DNA of 64,000 bases from Clostridiaceae bacterium M8S5 (GTDB lineage: Bacteria > Bacillota > Clostridia > Tissierellales > MCWD3): NCBI GenBank assembly GCA_029227815.1, contig CP118523.1, forward strand, positions 4,331,500 to 4,395,499, given 5' to 3'. Position 1 is the stretch's first letter, and each line of letters opens with the position of its first letter. Made by a program: the position numbers and the translations under genes. A model generated the notes under the pieces. That model made no database searches and was not told where the DNA came from. It saw only the letters and a list, made by a program, of their open reading frames with translations. This document shows positions 9,706 through 18,790 of the stretch, in pieces.

Positions 9706-9722
9706 TGCAATTGCTATGCCAA
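9706..9722 (-). promoter_or_regulatory. Sigma-54 (-24/-12) promoter
   Basis: On the minus strand TTGGCATAGCAATTGCA has GG and GC separated by exactly 10 bp, matching the RpoN consensus TGGCAC-N5-TTGC. It lies about 47 bp before the ATG of the enolase-family gene at 9658. The neighbouring activator carries the sigma-54 contact loop, which supports the call. Confidence 0.9.
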
Positions 9723-9764
9723 TTAAAAACACAGTTATCATGCCTCATAGCGCTTGTAGATGTC

Positions 9765-9780
9765 GAGTCATAAATGACTC
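9765..9780. promoter_or_regulatory. Candidate upstream activator site
   Basis: GAGTCATAAATGACTC is a perfect 7-2-7 inverted repeat about 45 bp upstream of the -24 element. A palindrome in this position is a reasonable binding site for the sigma-54 activator encoded just upstream. Assignment is by position and symmetry only. Confidence 0.55.
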
Positions 9781-9835
9781 TCATATTACTTAGTATCATA
9801 AATTAAATTACTTTCGTTATAAATTGCGCATATAT

Positions 9836-9884
9836 AAAAGGTGAGTCAATATGCACTCATCGAGTTTATATTGACTCACCTTTT
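9836..9884 (-). terminator. Terminator overlapping the end of the sigma-54 activator gene
   Basis: A 17-bp perfect stem starting AAAAGGTGAGT with a 15-nt loop. The upstream arm contains the last codons and stop of the activator gene, and TTTT lies on the minus-strand exit side. Its GAGTCA arms also resemble the GAGTCAT half sites of the candidate activator site, so it may do double duty. Confidence 0.7.
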
Positions 9885-11227
9885 ATATATTTTCTATACA
9901 ATCTTGAAGCTTTTGATTGGCTAATCCCTAGTTTCTTTGATATTTTTCTTGTTGATTGGTACTCTTCATATGCCTTTTTTATAATATCTTTTTCGTAACT
10001 TTCCATAAGTTCGTCTAAAGTTGTGCCTCCATCAATATCAATATAATTATTTTTGACAGGTAACTCATATAAATGTTTTGGCAGATGCCATGGTCTTATA
10101 ACTACGTCCTTATTGACAACAACCAACCTTTCAACAACATGTGAAAGTTCTCTTATGTTTCCTTTCCATGAATAGTTTAAAAAAATGTTCTTGACTTCAT
10201 CCGAAAAACGATGGGTTTTATTATATTTTTGATTATATTTATTTAAATAAAAATCACATAATACCAAAATATCATCTTTTCGCTGTCTAATTGGGGGAAT
10301 GTTGAGCTCAAATACATTCAATCTGTAGTATAAATCTTCTCTAAAGCTTCCCATTTCAACCATCTTTTTTAAATCTTTATTTGTTGCGGTTATAATCCTA
10401 GTATCTACTTCTATAGGCTTAGTACCACCTACAGGATAGAACTTTTTGTCTTGTATGAACTGAAGTAATTTAGCCTGCATTTTATAGGGTAACTCAGAAA
10501 TCTCATCTAAAAACAGAGTCCCTTTATTAGCTTCAGCTGCAAGCCCTTTCTTACCTTTTTCATTTGCGCCTGTAAAACTACCCCCTATATATCCATACAA
10601 CTCAGATTCAAACAAATCTTTGCTTATAGCTGCACAGTTTATATGCACAAAAGGATTTTCTTTTCTGTTACTATTCTCATGTATATACTTACCGATTAAA
10701 GTTTTACCTACCCCTGATTCACCTGTTATTAGACATGTTAAATCTGCATCAACAATATGATCGGCTAATGCCACAACTTTTTCCATAATGTTGCTATTAT
10801 AGATTAATTGGGACTCGAGTTTTTTGTTACTTCTAGACCCAATATCCTCTAGAAAAAAAAGATTCTGTATTTCATTATCCGGTATATCATCTCTTACACT
10901 CATAGCTACATACTTGATTTCTCCATTATCATCTAATATAGGTATTGCAATAGTCAATATTTTTGCACCTAATTTTGTTTCTTGCTTTTGTTTGACAGCT
11001 TTTTTACTTTTGTATACATAAGGAAGAACTGAAGAACTCCAATATTCATCTGCAAAATCATAAAATGAACATCCTATCATTTCCTCCTTTGTCATGCCAT
11101 AATGCCTCTCACAGGCATTATTAACATAAATTATTTTGTAATTATTATCATAGATAATAACTTCATCATACAATTCATCTATTGCATGAACAAATTCTTC
11201 ATAAGATATATTATTTGGACTAAGCAT
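9866..11227 (-). CDS. Sigma-54-dependent transcriptional activator (PAS-AAA+-HTH)
   Basis: A 453-residue enhancer-binding protein when read from the ATG at 11227, which has an ideal AAGGAGG site; a longer frame to 11299 lacks one. An N-terminal PAS domain (about 10-110; FVHAIDELYDEVIIYD, ERHYGMTKEEMIG) is the likely ligand sensor. The AAA+ domain has Walker A GESGVGKT (169-176), Walker B TLFLDE (237-242) and the sigma-54 contact loop as GSFTGA (216-221), a one-residue variant of GAFTGA. The C-terminal HTH is ISKKLGISQSKASRLYRKYI. There is no receiver domain, so direct sensing of a metabolite is likely. It sits directly upstream of the sigma-54 promoter it probably serves. Confidence 0.93.
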   Translation of the reverse strand: MLSPNNISYEEFVHAIDELYDEVIIYDNNYKIIYVNNACERHYGMTKEEMIGCSFYDFADEYWSSSVLPYVYKSKKAVKQKQETKLGAKILTIAIPILDDNGEIKYVAMSVRDDIPDNEIQNLFFLEDIGSRSNKKLESQLIYNSNIMEKVVALADHIVDADLTCLITGESGVGKTLIGKYIHENSNRKENPFVHINCAAISKDLFESELYGYIGGSFTGANEKGKKGLAAEANKGTLFLDEISELPYKMQAKLLQFIQDKKFYPVGGTKPIEVDTRIITATNKDLKKMVEMGSFREDLYYRLNVFELNIPPIRQRKDDILVLCDFYLNKYNQKYNKTHRFSDEVKNIFLNYSWKGNIRELSHVVERLVVVNKDVVIRPWHLPKHLYELPVKNNYIDIDGGTTLDELMESYEKDIIKKAYEEYQSTRKISKKLGISQSKASRLYRKYIKGESI

Positions 11228-11437
11228 AAAACCCTCCTTGTAAAAGTGATCATATACATTTCTCCTAAGTCTATTATAACATTCATATAATCTTATCATA
11301 CTAAGGTTATGTATTTTACTTAATATTGTTGTACTTTGTTATACTAACCATATCAATTTTTTATATAGAAAAAAGAAAGAAAATTTAATAATAATTACAG
11401 TTTTATGAAAGTTATTGAATGTTTTCTAAATAAATAA

Positions 11438-11492
11438 AATCCTCCACACTATAACTAATCTTGTATCTTTAATTACCTTTCGTGGAAGATTT
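11438..11492 (-). terminator. Possible terminator of the QueG-like gene
   Basis: Arms AAATCCTCCAC and GTGGAAGATTT pair with one mismatch across a 33-nt loop, with T-rich sequence on the minus-strand side. It lies about 60 bp beyond the QueG-like stop. The long loop makes this weaker than the other terminators. Confidence 0.45.
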
Positions 11493-11553
11493 CTTTATTC
11501 ATACGCTACTTTTAAATTAAGTCTTGCATATTTGTCATTTTGACTTTATTACT

Positions 11554-12351
11554 TTATACTTTATGTACATCTATTTCATAATTCACAGGATTAGTCAAAG
11601 AACAAGGCACATCACACATACATTTACCACATGCATCTCCTATACCAATAGAATACTGCGGTATATTGTCATTATATATTTGACTATTACACTTTTCTCT
11701 ATCGACAAAAGGATACCCGTTTTCAACTGAAATTGCATCAGCTACACAATACTCAATGCATTTCTTACAAGTCCCATTATATTTGTATAAGCAGTTCTCT
11801 TGTTGTTTTCTCTCTGTGGGCTTTAATGGCATATTAGTAATAATACTTCCCATTCTACCACAGCATCCTTTTTCAGTTATAAGCATATTATTTATACCAA
11901 ATGTTCCTATACCAGCTATATATGCTACATGACGATGTGACCAATCACTAATTAATAGTTTCTCATCATAATTATAAGTTGCTGGTAAAACAGTAGACGT
12001 ATAATCTTTTTCTGTTATCTTTTCATATAAGTATTTATTTATGTCTAAAATAAGATTATTGGTTTCAATATTGGCAATATCCCATCCTCTTGAGCTTTCA
12101 ATGTTACCAATATTACTCTTCACTATTTCTTCATTAAAAGGTAAGAAAAATATAATTACTGATTTAGCATCACTAATTAAATCAGAAGGCAATGCATGAG
12201 TAGGACTAATTAAGTCTTTGAGATCTAAAAACATAGGATCATCAGCACTAGCTACTCCAATAACTGGCTCACGCCAATCAGTTTCAGTTCCTTTGAGTTC
12301 TTTATAATTTTTTACATAGTCCTTAATTAATGAATTTATATAGTTATTCAT
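11554..12351 (-). CDS. QueG-like 4Fe-4S protein (epoxyqueuosine reductase homologue)
   Basis: A 265-residue protein. The conserved HRHVAYIAGIGTFGINNMLIT stretch (about 143-165) of epoxyqueuosine-reductase-like proteins is present. It is followed by two cysteine clusters suited to two 4Fe-4S centres: CLYKYNGTCKKCIEYC near 190-208 and a second around C221, then CGKCMCDVPC near 243-253. It is shorter than QueG (about 380 residues) and lacks the N-terminal corrinoid region seen there. It belongs to the broader redox branch whose reaction is unknown, so I give no symbol. The 5' leader may be structured, and the gene is divergent from the patatin. Confidence 0.75.
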   Translation of the reverse strand: MNNYINSLIKDYVKNYKELKGTETDWREPVIGVASADDPMFLDLKDLISPTHALPSDLISDAKSVIIFFLPFNEEIVKSNIGNIESSRGWDIANIETNNLILDINKYLYEKITEKDYTSTVLPATYNYDEKLLISDWSHRHVAYIAGIGTFGINNMLITEKGCCGRMGSIITNMPLKPTERKQQENCLYKYNGTCKKCIEYCVADAISVENGYPFVDREKCNSQIYNDNIPQYSIGIGDACGKCMCDVPCSLTNPVNYEIDVHKV

Positions 12352-12757
12352 ATTTAACCATCCTCACATATGAATTACCCTCCACTTTCTTTAATGAAGT
12401 AGGGGCTAATGCTCCTAACAGCAAGTTTACTCAATCTTACAAGTTCATCCTGCCTTAAGATTACCACCAAATTTTAGGATAACGTTTTTATAATATACAT
12501 GTTTATAATGTAATCTTGATTATATCACACTCTAAATTCAATAACAAATTGATTTCGTTCGGCTTATAATACCTATAAATTTCATTATTCTATACTAAAA
12601 ACATAATAAATACTGATGTTGATTCATAGAACTATTTACACCAATCAAAAAGAACAACGTTATACGATAAATTATTTTCAATTATTTCGGAATAAATAAT
12701 TAAAATAAATTTGTCTAATACTAAATGATATATGAAAAAGATAAAGAGGTGTAAAAT
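12352..12757. other. Divergent intergenic region with a possible structured leader
   Basis: 406 bp between the QueG-like gene and the patatin. The minus-strand leader holds two small stems: AATCTTA/TAAGATT, and a near-palindrome at 12400-12417 (TAGGGGC/GCTCCTA). A strong GGAGGG site at 12378-12383 lies 8 nt before an ATG directly followed by TGA (12369-12364), ahead of the true start at 12351. No known riboswitch class was recognised. The remainder is AT-rich without clear signals. Confidence 0.4.
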
Positions 12758-13561
12758 ATGCAAATAGGTTTAGTTTTATCAGGTGGTGGTGGTAAGGGCT
12801 CTTATCAAATAGGTGCATGGAAAGCTTTCGATGAATTTAATATTAAGTTTGATGTCATAGCAGGAACATCAATAGGTGCTATTAACGGATTGCTTATGTC
12901 ATCAGTGGATGTTAAAAAAGCTACAAATATTTGGTTAACTTTAGAAGAAAGAATAGGTATTAACTCTTGTAAATTGATATCAGAGCTTACTTTACAGGAC
13001 TATAATTCTATCTATACAAGCTTTATGGATCCAAGTTTTTGTGAGGAGCTAGTCGAATATAGAGGCAAAGTTAACGAAACACTTATAGATAAGTGCATTA
13101 ACAATCTTTTAGATAATGCAAAAAAATGCGAAAACCTTTTCGTTTGCTCAACTCAGGTTAAAAAAAGTCCAAGTGGAGAATTTTTTAATATAATGAAAAT
13201 GAATAAAGAAGATGGTAAGAAAGCTATCTTATCCTCGACATCAATCCCTGTTATATTTAATGCTGTAAACATTGGTGATCATTATTACTATGATGGTGGA
13301 TTAACAAATAATGTACCTATAGAACCAGTTATTCAGAGCGATTGTGACTTAATAATCGCTGTATTGTTAGATCTAAAAGACATTGATAAATTGAAGATAA
13401 ATACAACAATGCCGATTCTTCCAATTGTACCATCACAATTTCTTGGTGATTTTAAATCAGGTGTGTTAAATCTTAAAAGACGAGATATAGAGGCTAAAAT
13501 GGAATTAGGATATACTGACACTTATAAATTTTTAAAAACTATTAAAAACTTTATATGTTAA
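12758..13561 (+). CDS. Patatin-like phospholipase
   Basis: A 267-residue protein with the complete patatin catalytic set: oxyanion loop SGGGGKGSYQIG (8-19), nucleophile Ser38 in GTSIG, and the catalytic Asp179 in YYDGG. Patatins hydrolyse acyl esters of phospholipids or other lipids with a Ser-Asp dyad. There is no signal peptide or membrane helix, so it should act in the cytoplasm or at the inner face of the membrane. AGAGGTG precedes the ATG at a good distance. It appears to be a single-gene unit. Housekeeping lipid turnover is most likely; no adjacent sensor or nucleotide cyclase suggests a defence effector. Confidence 0.9.
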   Translation: MQIGLVLSGGGGKGSYQIGAWKAFDEFNIKFDVIAGTSIGAINGLLMSSVDVKKATNIWLTLEERIGINSCKLISELTLQDYNSIYTSFMDPSFCEELVEYRGKVNETLIDKCINNLLDNAKKCENLFVCSTQVKKSPSGEFFNIMKMNKEDGKKAILSSTSIPVIFNAVNIGDHYYYDGGLTNNVPIEPVIQSDCDLIIAVLLDLKDIDKLKINTTMPILPIVPSQFLGDFKSGVLNLKRRDIEAKMELGYTDTYKFLKTIKNFIC

Positions 13562-13601
13562 GTTACTAAGACTTAGAGTCTTAAAAATGCTTAATAGTTT
13601 C

Positions 13602-13664
13602 TTTGGTAAAATAGAAAAACGAGGAAGCCTAAACTTCATCATAAGTTAGCTCTATTTTACCAAA
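13602..13664. repeat. Long inverted repeat after the patatin gene
   Basis: TTTGGTAAAATAGA at 13602-13615 is the exact complement of 13651-13664. The 35-bp interior contains CATCATAAGTTAGC, which loosely resembles the rlmH-type core seen at 32-43 kb, but in the opposite orientation. It may be a terminator of the patatin gene or an old recombination site. The similarity is too weak to decide. Confidence 0.5.
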
Positions 13665-13781
13665 TTCTTATGAATCTTAACAGTCACCGTACTCTGTGAT
13701 TACGTACTTCGAGCAAAAAAATAGAAGCTAATTCACTATACTTCACGTGTGTGTATTAACCTCTAATCTTTATTCATCTTA

Positions 13782-14453
13782 CTATTTCAATAGCTTTCGT
13801 AATCTTTCATATTGCAATTTTGTCAATTTAATATATCCATATCCTGTTGTTATAAAATCATCATCTTTCATTTGTCTAATAACACGATAAACCATTCTTT
13901 CTGAAGCACCAACATTATATGCCAATGCTTCTTTAGTTATTTTAACAGTAACACTAGACTCTGTATCGAACTTATCCTTAATCATATCGCACAAATATTT
14001 TGCTACACGATAGTCTGTGCTATGATATTTTAGACTACCTACTTGTTGTGCTTGCTTACAATTTCTTTTTGCTAATCGTTCTGCTATCTCTCTTGATAAA
14101 TTATTATCCTCTTGATACCACCTTAAAAAATCATTACAACTCATTACTATTGCAGTACATTCATTCTTAGAAATAACCGAACAAACATAATGATCTATTT
14201 TGCTAAGTAGTTCAATATCGCCTATAAAAGTAATATCTTTACTCTGAACATAGATTATTTCTCCACCTTCATATTCATTGTAAACAATCATATCTCCAGA
14301 AGAAATTAGCATTAATTTTTTAATAATATCTCCTTTTTGTACAATAACTGTATCTGGTGAGAATTTTTCTATATGCAAATCAATATCTCTAGGCATACAT
14401 TTTAAAACATCATTAAATCCAGGGAATTTATCCAGAATATCATTTACTGTCAT
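13782..14453 (-). CDS. Crp/Fnr family transcriptional regulator
   Basis: A 223-residue regulator. Residues about 10-120 form a cyclic-nucleotide-binding beta-roll (VIVQKGDIIKKLMLISSGDMIVY), and about 150-215 a winged helix with ITKEALAYNVGASERMVYRVIRQM. The cAMP-binding phosphate-cassette Arg and Ser are not conserved and no N-terminal Cys cluster for an iron-sulfur centre is seen, so the signal is unknown. It lies 87 bp after the nucleoside phosphorylase on the same strand, with its own GAGAGGA site. Control of the salvage operon is possible from position only. Confidence 0.88.
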   Translation of the reverse strand: MTVNDILDKFPGFNDVLKCMPRDIDLHIEKFSPDTVIVQKGDIIKKLMLISSGDMIVYNEYEGGEIIYVQSKDITFIGDIELLSKIDHYVCSVISKNECTAIVMSCNDFLRWYQEDNNLSREIAERLAKRNCKQAQQVGSLKYHSTDYRVAKYLCDMIKDKFDTESSVTVKITKEALAYNVGASERMVYRVIRQMKDDDFITTGYGYIKLTKLQYERLRKLLK

Positions 14454-14540
14454 AGTTTACATCCTCTCTTTAAGGTGGTAATTATATTAATATGTTTGCC
14501 CTTCATTCTAAGTATATCGTTTTTCCTATTATTTAAAAAG

Positions 14541-15845
14541 CTACTCAATAATTTGTTTTATTAACTCAACATTTCCAGGGCGTACATTTTTAATAGTAAC
14601 AGCCTTATTAAATCTATCAATTGCTACTTTGAGATTTCTATCATCATTGTAATGAAGTTCTGCAATTTGTTCTCCTTTTTTTACTGAATCTCCAACCTTT
14701 TTCTTTAAAATAATTCCAGCTGAATAATCTAGCTTACTATCTATTTTCTCTCTTCCTGCTCCTAACATCATCGCAACTATTCCTATTTCTTCAGATTTCA
14801 ATTCCGTAATGAAGCCATCAGCATTTGCACTTATGATATAATGATAGTTTGCAGTTGGTAAAAGTGATAAATTTTCTACAATTGCAGGATTTCCTCCTTG
14901 TATTTCAACGAACTCTCTAAATTTATCTAAAGCTTTTCCATTTTCTAAATTATTTAAGATCATCTTACGTGCCTCTTCATAATTTTCAGCTTTTTTCCCT
15001 AATACAACCATTCTAGATGCTAATTCAATGCATAATGTTTTAATATCTTCTGGACCTTCATTTTTCAGCACTTCGATTGCTTCTTTAACTTCTAGTGCAT
15101 TTCCAATAGCATTGCCTAGTGGTTGATCCATATCTGTAATTACTGCTATTGTTTCTCTATTCATGTTTTTACCAATAGAAACCATTTCTTCAGCCAAAGC
15201 TTTAGCATCCTCTAAAGTTTTCATAAATGCACCGCTTCCCACTTTTACATCTAAAAGAATAGCATCTGCACCTGATGCTAGTTTTTTACTCATAACACTA
15301 CTAGCAATTAGTGACATGTTATCAACTGTAGCAGTTAAATCTCTCATTAAATAGATCTTTTTATCTGCAGGAGCAACACTTTTAGTTTGGCTTATAACTG
15401 CAATTTTATGTTTATTAACTAGATTTATAAAATTATCCATTTCAATATTAATCTTGAATCCTTCAATTGATTCTAACTTGTCCAAAGTTCCTCCAGTATG
15501 TCCCAATCCTTTTCCAGACATTTTTGCTACTGGCACTCCACATGACGCAACTAATGGTCCTACAATCAATGTTGTTGTATCTCCAACACCACCTGTACTA
15601 TGTTTATCAACTTTTATACCCTCAATAGAGCTTAAATCAATCTGGTCACCAGAAGTCAAAATCGCCTCTGTTAACTCAACTGTCTCACGCTCATTGAGAT
15701 CATTTAAAAACATAGCCATTAACATAGCTGCAGCATGATATTCTGATATTTCATCATTAGCATATCCATGAACAAAGAAAATAATTTCTTCTTTACTAAG
15801 TTCATGTCCATCTCTCTTCTTTTTAATTAAATCATATATTCTCAT
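14541..15845 (-). CDS. pdp: Pyrimidine-nucleoside phosphorylase
   Basis: A 434-residue enzyme of the thymidine/pyrimidine nucleoside phosphorylase family. Marks: MRIYDLIKKKRDGHELSKEEI at the start, the phosphate and base site KVDKHSTGGVGDTTTL near 80-95, the family signature KMSGKGLGHTGGTLDKLE, and the C-terminal barrel-sandwich domain. It cleaves uridine, deoxyuridine and thymidine to base plus (deoxy)ribose-1-phosphate in the cytoplasm. It lies 15 bp after the CNT carrier in the deoC-cdd-CNT-pdp order. Members in Firmicutes are usually the broader Pdp rather than DeoA, which is why that symbol is used; sequence alone does not separate them. Confidence 0.93.
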   Translation of the reverse strand: MRIYDLIKKKRDGHELSKEEIIFFVHGYANDEISEYHAAAMLMAMFLNDLNERETVELTEAILTSGDQIDLSSIEGIKVDKHSTGGVGDTTTLIVGPLVASCGVPVAKMSGKGLGHTGGTLDKLESIEGFKINIEMDNFINLVNKHKIAVISQTKSVAPADKKIYLMRDLTATVDNMSLIASSVMSKKLASGADAILLDVKVGSGAFMKTLEDAKALAEEMVSIGKNMNRETIAVITDMDQPLGNAIGNALEVKEAIEVLKNEGPEDIKTLCIELASRMVVLGKKAENYEEARKMILNNLENGKALDKFREFVEIQGGNPAIVENLSLLPTANYHYIISANADGFITELKSEEIGIVAMMLGAGREKIDSKLDYSAGIILKKKVGDSVKKGEQIAELHYNDDRNLKVAIDRFNKAVTIKNVRPGNVELIKQIIE

Positions 15846-15860
15846 ATAAACACATTCTTT

Positions 15861-17081
15861 CTATATTAATATTGCTGCAACAGTTGCAGTCATAAACGCT
15901 GCTAAACTTCCACCTATTAACGCTCTTAAACCAAGTTTTGCAATATCCCCACGTCTTTCAGGTGCTAATGCCCCTAGTCCTCCAACTTGTATACCTATAG
16001 AACTAAAGTTTGCAAATCCACACAATGCATAAGTTAATATTACAACTGTTCTAGGTTGTAATGCTCCTTCTTTAATCAATGTAGATAAACTTGAGTAAGC
16101 ATAAAATTCATTAATAACAACCTTTTGTCCTAGTAAATTACCAGCTTGTATTGCATCACTCCATGGTACACCCATTATATAAGCTAATGGTGCAAATAAT
16201 CTACCAAATATCCATTCTAGTGATAGATAGTCCATACCAATCCATCCACCAACCAAACCTATTATAGCATTAACCATAGCAACCAAAGCAATAAATGATA
16301 ACAACATTGCTCCAACATTTAATGCTAAATGAAGTCCTTCACTAGTTCCTCTTGCTGCTGCATCTATAATATTTGCATCTACATTTTCCATTTCTATTTT
16401 AACTGTACCCTTTGTCACAGGTTCTTCCACTTCTGGTATCATAATCTTTGAAATAATTAAACTAGCTGGTGCAGACATAATACTTGCTGCAATAAGATGT
16501 CCTGCTTCTGCTCCCATCAATACATAACCAGCCATTACGCCACCCGCTACTGTAGCCATTCCACCTGTCATAACAGTGAGCAACTCAGAGCGAGTCATTG
16601 TCTTAATAAAAGGTTTCACTACAAGAGGTGCTTCTGTCTGTCCTACAAATATATTAGCAGTTGCAGATAATGATTCTGCTCCGCTTGTTCCTAGCAACTT
16701 CGACATTACAACCGCTAAAATTGATATTATAAATCCCATAATACCTGTATAATATAAAATAGCCATTAAAGCTGAGAAGAAAATTATAGTTGGCAGTACT
16801 TGAACAGCAAAAATATACCCGAATGATTCCGCATTTAATAAATCACCAACTAAAAATTTAGTTCCTTCTTGTGTATAACCCAGTATTGATACAACAAAAT
16901 CATTTAACCTGTCAAAGACAGCCTTTCCTGGAGGCCATTTTAAAATTAATAACCCAAATGCAATTTGCATTACCACTCCGATTAACACTAACTTCCAAGC
17001 TACTTTCTTTTTATTATCTGATATAAGATAAGCAACACCTATCATTATCAATAACCCAACAAAACTAATAATCTTTTCCAT
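15861..17081 (-). CDS. Concentrative nucleoside transporter (CNT/NupC family)
   Basis: A 406-residue membrane protein with about eight to ten helices. Recognisable CNT motifs: GQTEAPLVVKPFI with the nucleoside-binding Gln-Thr-Glu, NVGAMLLSFIALVAMVNAIIG, the NEFYAYSSL helix, and CGFANFSSIGIQVGG near the C-terminus. It imports nucleosides with a sodium or proton gradient. It lies between cdd (37 bp) and pdp (15 bp) and supplies substrate to the operon. An AGGAGG site precedes the start. Confidence 0.93.
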   Translation of the reverse strand: MEKIISFVGLLIMIGVAYLISDNKKKVAWKLVLIGVVMQIAFGLLILKWPPGKAVFDRLNDFVVSILGYTQEGTKFLVGDLLNAESFGYIFAVQVLPTIIFFSALMAILYYTGIMGFIISILAVVMSKLLGTSGAESLSATANIFVGQTEAPLVVKPFIKTMTRSELLTVMTGGMATVAGGVMAGYVLMGAEAGHLIAASIMSAPASLIISKIMIPEVEEPVTKGTVKIEMENVDANIIDAAARGTSEGLHLALNVGAMLLSFIALVAMVNAIIGLVGGWIGMDYLSLEWIFGRLFAPLAYIMGVPWSDAIQAGNLLGQKVVINEFYAYSSLSTLIKEGALQPRTVVILTYALCGFANFSSIGIQVGGLGALAPERRGDIAKLGLRALIGGSLAAFMTATVAAILI

Positions 17082-17118
17082 AATACCTCCTAATTATGAT
17101 CTATTATTTTATTTCTTA

Positions 17119-17514
17119 CTACTTTTTTAATGTCACTTCATCAAATGAAAATGGCATCATTTCTTGTACTGCCAATTCACTAATATTACCTTTTATATCT
17201 TCAAAAACAATATTTCCATTTCTCATATGCTCTACAATCACTTGCCTACATATGCCACATGGATATGTGACATCTCCAGATGAACTTACTATTGCTAACA
17301 TTTCAAATTCCTTCTCTCCTTCAGATATTGCTTTAAATAAAGCAACTCTTTCCGCACAAATAGTTGCCCCAAAAGAAACGTTTTCTATATTAACACCAGT
17401 GTAAATTTTGCCTGATTTAGTGATGACAGCCGCTCCAACTTTAAACTGTGAATATGGCGAGTAAGCGTTTTCCATTGTCATCTTAGCTGCATTGATTAAC
17501 TCTTTTTTAGTCAT
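17119..17514 (-). CDS. cdd: Cytidine deaminase
   Basis: A 131-residue enzyme read from the ATG at 17514, which has a GTAGGAGG site; a frame extending to 17535 is not supported. The zinc site is complete: CAERVAL with the catalytic Glu near residue 55, and PCGICRQV near 85-92, the Cys-Cys-Cys arrangement of tetrameric deaminases. It converts (deoxy)cytidine to (deoxy)uridine, the substrate of the phosphorylase in this operon. Length is normal for the family. Confidence 0.95.
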   Translation of the reverse strand: MTKKELINAAKMTMENAYSPYSQFKVGAAVITKSGKIYTGVNIENVSFGATICAERVALFKAISEGEKEFEMLAIVSSSGDVTYPCGICRQVIVEHMRNGNIVFEDIKGNISELAVQEMMPFSFDEVTLKK

Positions 17515-17546
17515 ATTGCCTCCTACTCCAATCATTTAACTCTAGT

Positions 17547-18215
17547 TTAATAATCTGATGCTGATATTCCACCTTCATAGATAGTTTTTGTTGAACTAAC
17601 ACCTAATCTATTGGCTCCAGCCTCAATCATTTTCTCAGCAGTTTCTTTTGAACGAATTCCACCTGAAGCTTTTACTCCAACATTTGTACCTACAGTTTCT
17701 CTCATCAAACGAATATGTTCTTCTTTTGCTCCACCTGTTGAAAAACCTGTTGATGTTTTTACAAAGTCTGCACCAGCTTCTACAGAAAGCTCACATGCTT
17801 TAACAATTTCTTCATTTGTTAAAAGACATGTCTCAAGTATTACTTTTAATATAGCTTTACCATTTACTGCATCCACTACTCCTTTTATATCTTGTTTTAC
17901 ATAATCATATTTTTTCTCTTTTAATGCACCAACATTTATTACCATATCCACTTCAGTAGCTCCCGCCTCAATTGCCTTAGTTGCTTCAAAAGCTTTTACA
18001 TCACTGATATTTGCTCCTAGTGGAAAACCAACAACAACACAAACTTTAATATCTGTGTCTTTTAATTGCTCTGCTGCAAGAGATGCATAAGCAGTATTCA
18101 CACAAACTGAAGCAACATGATAAGTTTTAGCTTCATCACATAATCTAATTATGTCACTCGTTGTTACTTCAGGTTTTAATGCCGTATGATCAATCATTTT
18201 CATAATTTCTTTCAA
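17547..18215 (-). CDS. deoC: Deoxyribose-phosphate aldolase
   Basis: A 222-residue class I aldolase. The Schiff-base Lys is in [13 protein letters not shown], the second active-site Lys in GVKASGGIR, and the Asp in [11 protein letters not shown]. It cleaves 2-deoxyribose-5-phosphate to glyceraldehyde-3-phosphate and acetaldehyde, completing deoxynucleoside breakdown. I place the start at a TTG at 18215, six bases after GAGGG, because family N-termini begin close to KMIDHT; an ATG at 18236 lacks a ribosome site. It is the first gene of the salvage operon, with no convincing promoter visible. Confidence 0.93.
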   Translation of the reverse strand: MKEIMKMIDHTALKPEVTTSDIIRLCDEAKTYHVASVCVNTAYASLAAEQLKDTDIKVCVVVGFPLGANISDVKAFEATKAIEAGATEVDMVINVGALKEKKYDYVKQDIKGVVDAVNGKAILKVILETCLLTNEEIVKACELSVEAGADFVKTSTGFSTGGAKEEHIRLMRETVGTNVGVKASGGIRSKETAEKMIEAGANRLGVSSTKTIYEGGISASDY

Positions 18216-18790
18216 CCTTATCCCTCTTTCTAACATTATTTGACATTGTTATTTTAAAGTAATATTTCATTTTGTATATTAACATAAAACATACTTTTAA
18301 GAATATGACACGTTTCAGTATTCAGTTGGATTAAGAAAAATTTTTGAATCAGGTTATTGGTATCAAAATGGTCTAAACTTGTATTCGTCTTATTTGTAAA
18401 GTCGGATATTAAGTATAATAATGTATATTCCAATTTTTTCATATACTGAGTAATAAAACATGTAATGCTAATTAGAGTTTAATATTATGTATATCTGGTT
18501 AAACAAAAAATATATTCTACTATTAGCTTTAAATAATTTTTCCTAAATTATTCAGTCCATTATTAAATGTTATGTGCTTATTTCAGATTGTGAGATAGGA
18601 AACAGTTTACTATATTTTTCTTTTTATTTTTTGTCAAAACACCTTATCGTGGATTTTCTTCATCTATTTTTAATCATTAAATTTTTTATCAACAGTTTAT
18701 TTAGATAATTCACAATCTATTTACTTATTCGCTTGATACATCACATTTTGGAAAGTGAAAATGTGCTTATTTATTTCATTTAACAAAAAA
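18216..18790. other. Long AT-rich gap upstream of deoC
   Basis: About 570 bp with no credible gene; a 62-codon frame on the minus strand lacks a ribosome site and family features. It should contain the deoC operon promoter, but I cannot identify -35/-10 boxes with confidence. Confidence 0.4.

Noticed and set aside
12758..13561. Patatin as a CBASS-type antiphage effector
   Set aside because: No cyclase or other defence gene lies next to it; a lone patatin is more simply a lipid hydrolase.
13602..13664. Fifth SCC-like att site
   Set aside because: The core matches at about 14 of 19 bases but in the opposite orientation, the arms are a different perfect repeat, and it is 19 kb from the array. 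Kept only as an inverted repeat.
18254..18442. 62-codon minus-strand frame upstream of deoC
   Set aside because: No ribosome site, low-complexity composition and no family features; the stretch is more likely the deo operon leader.
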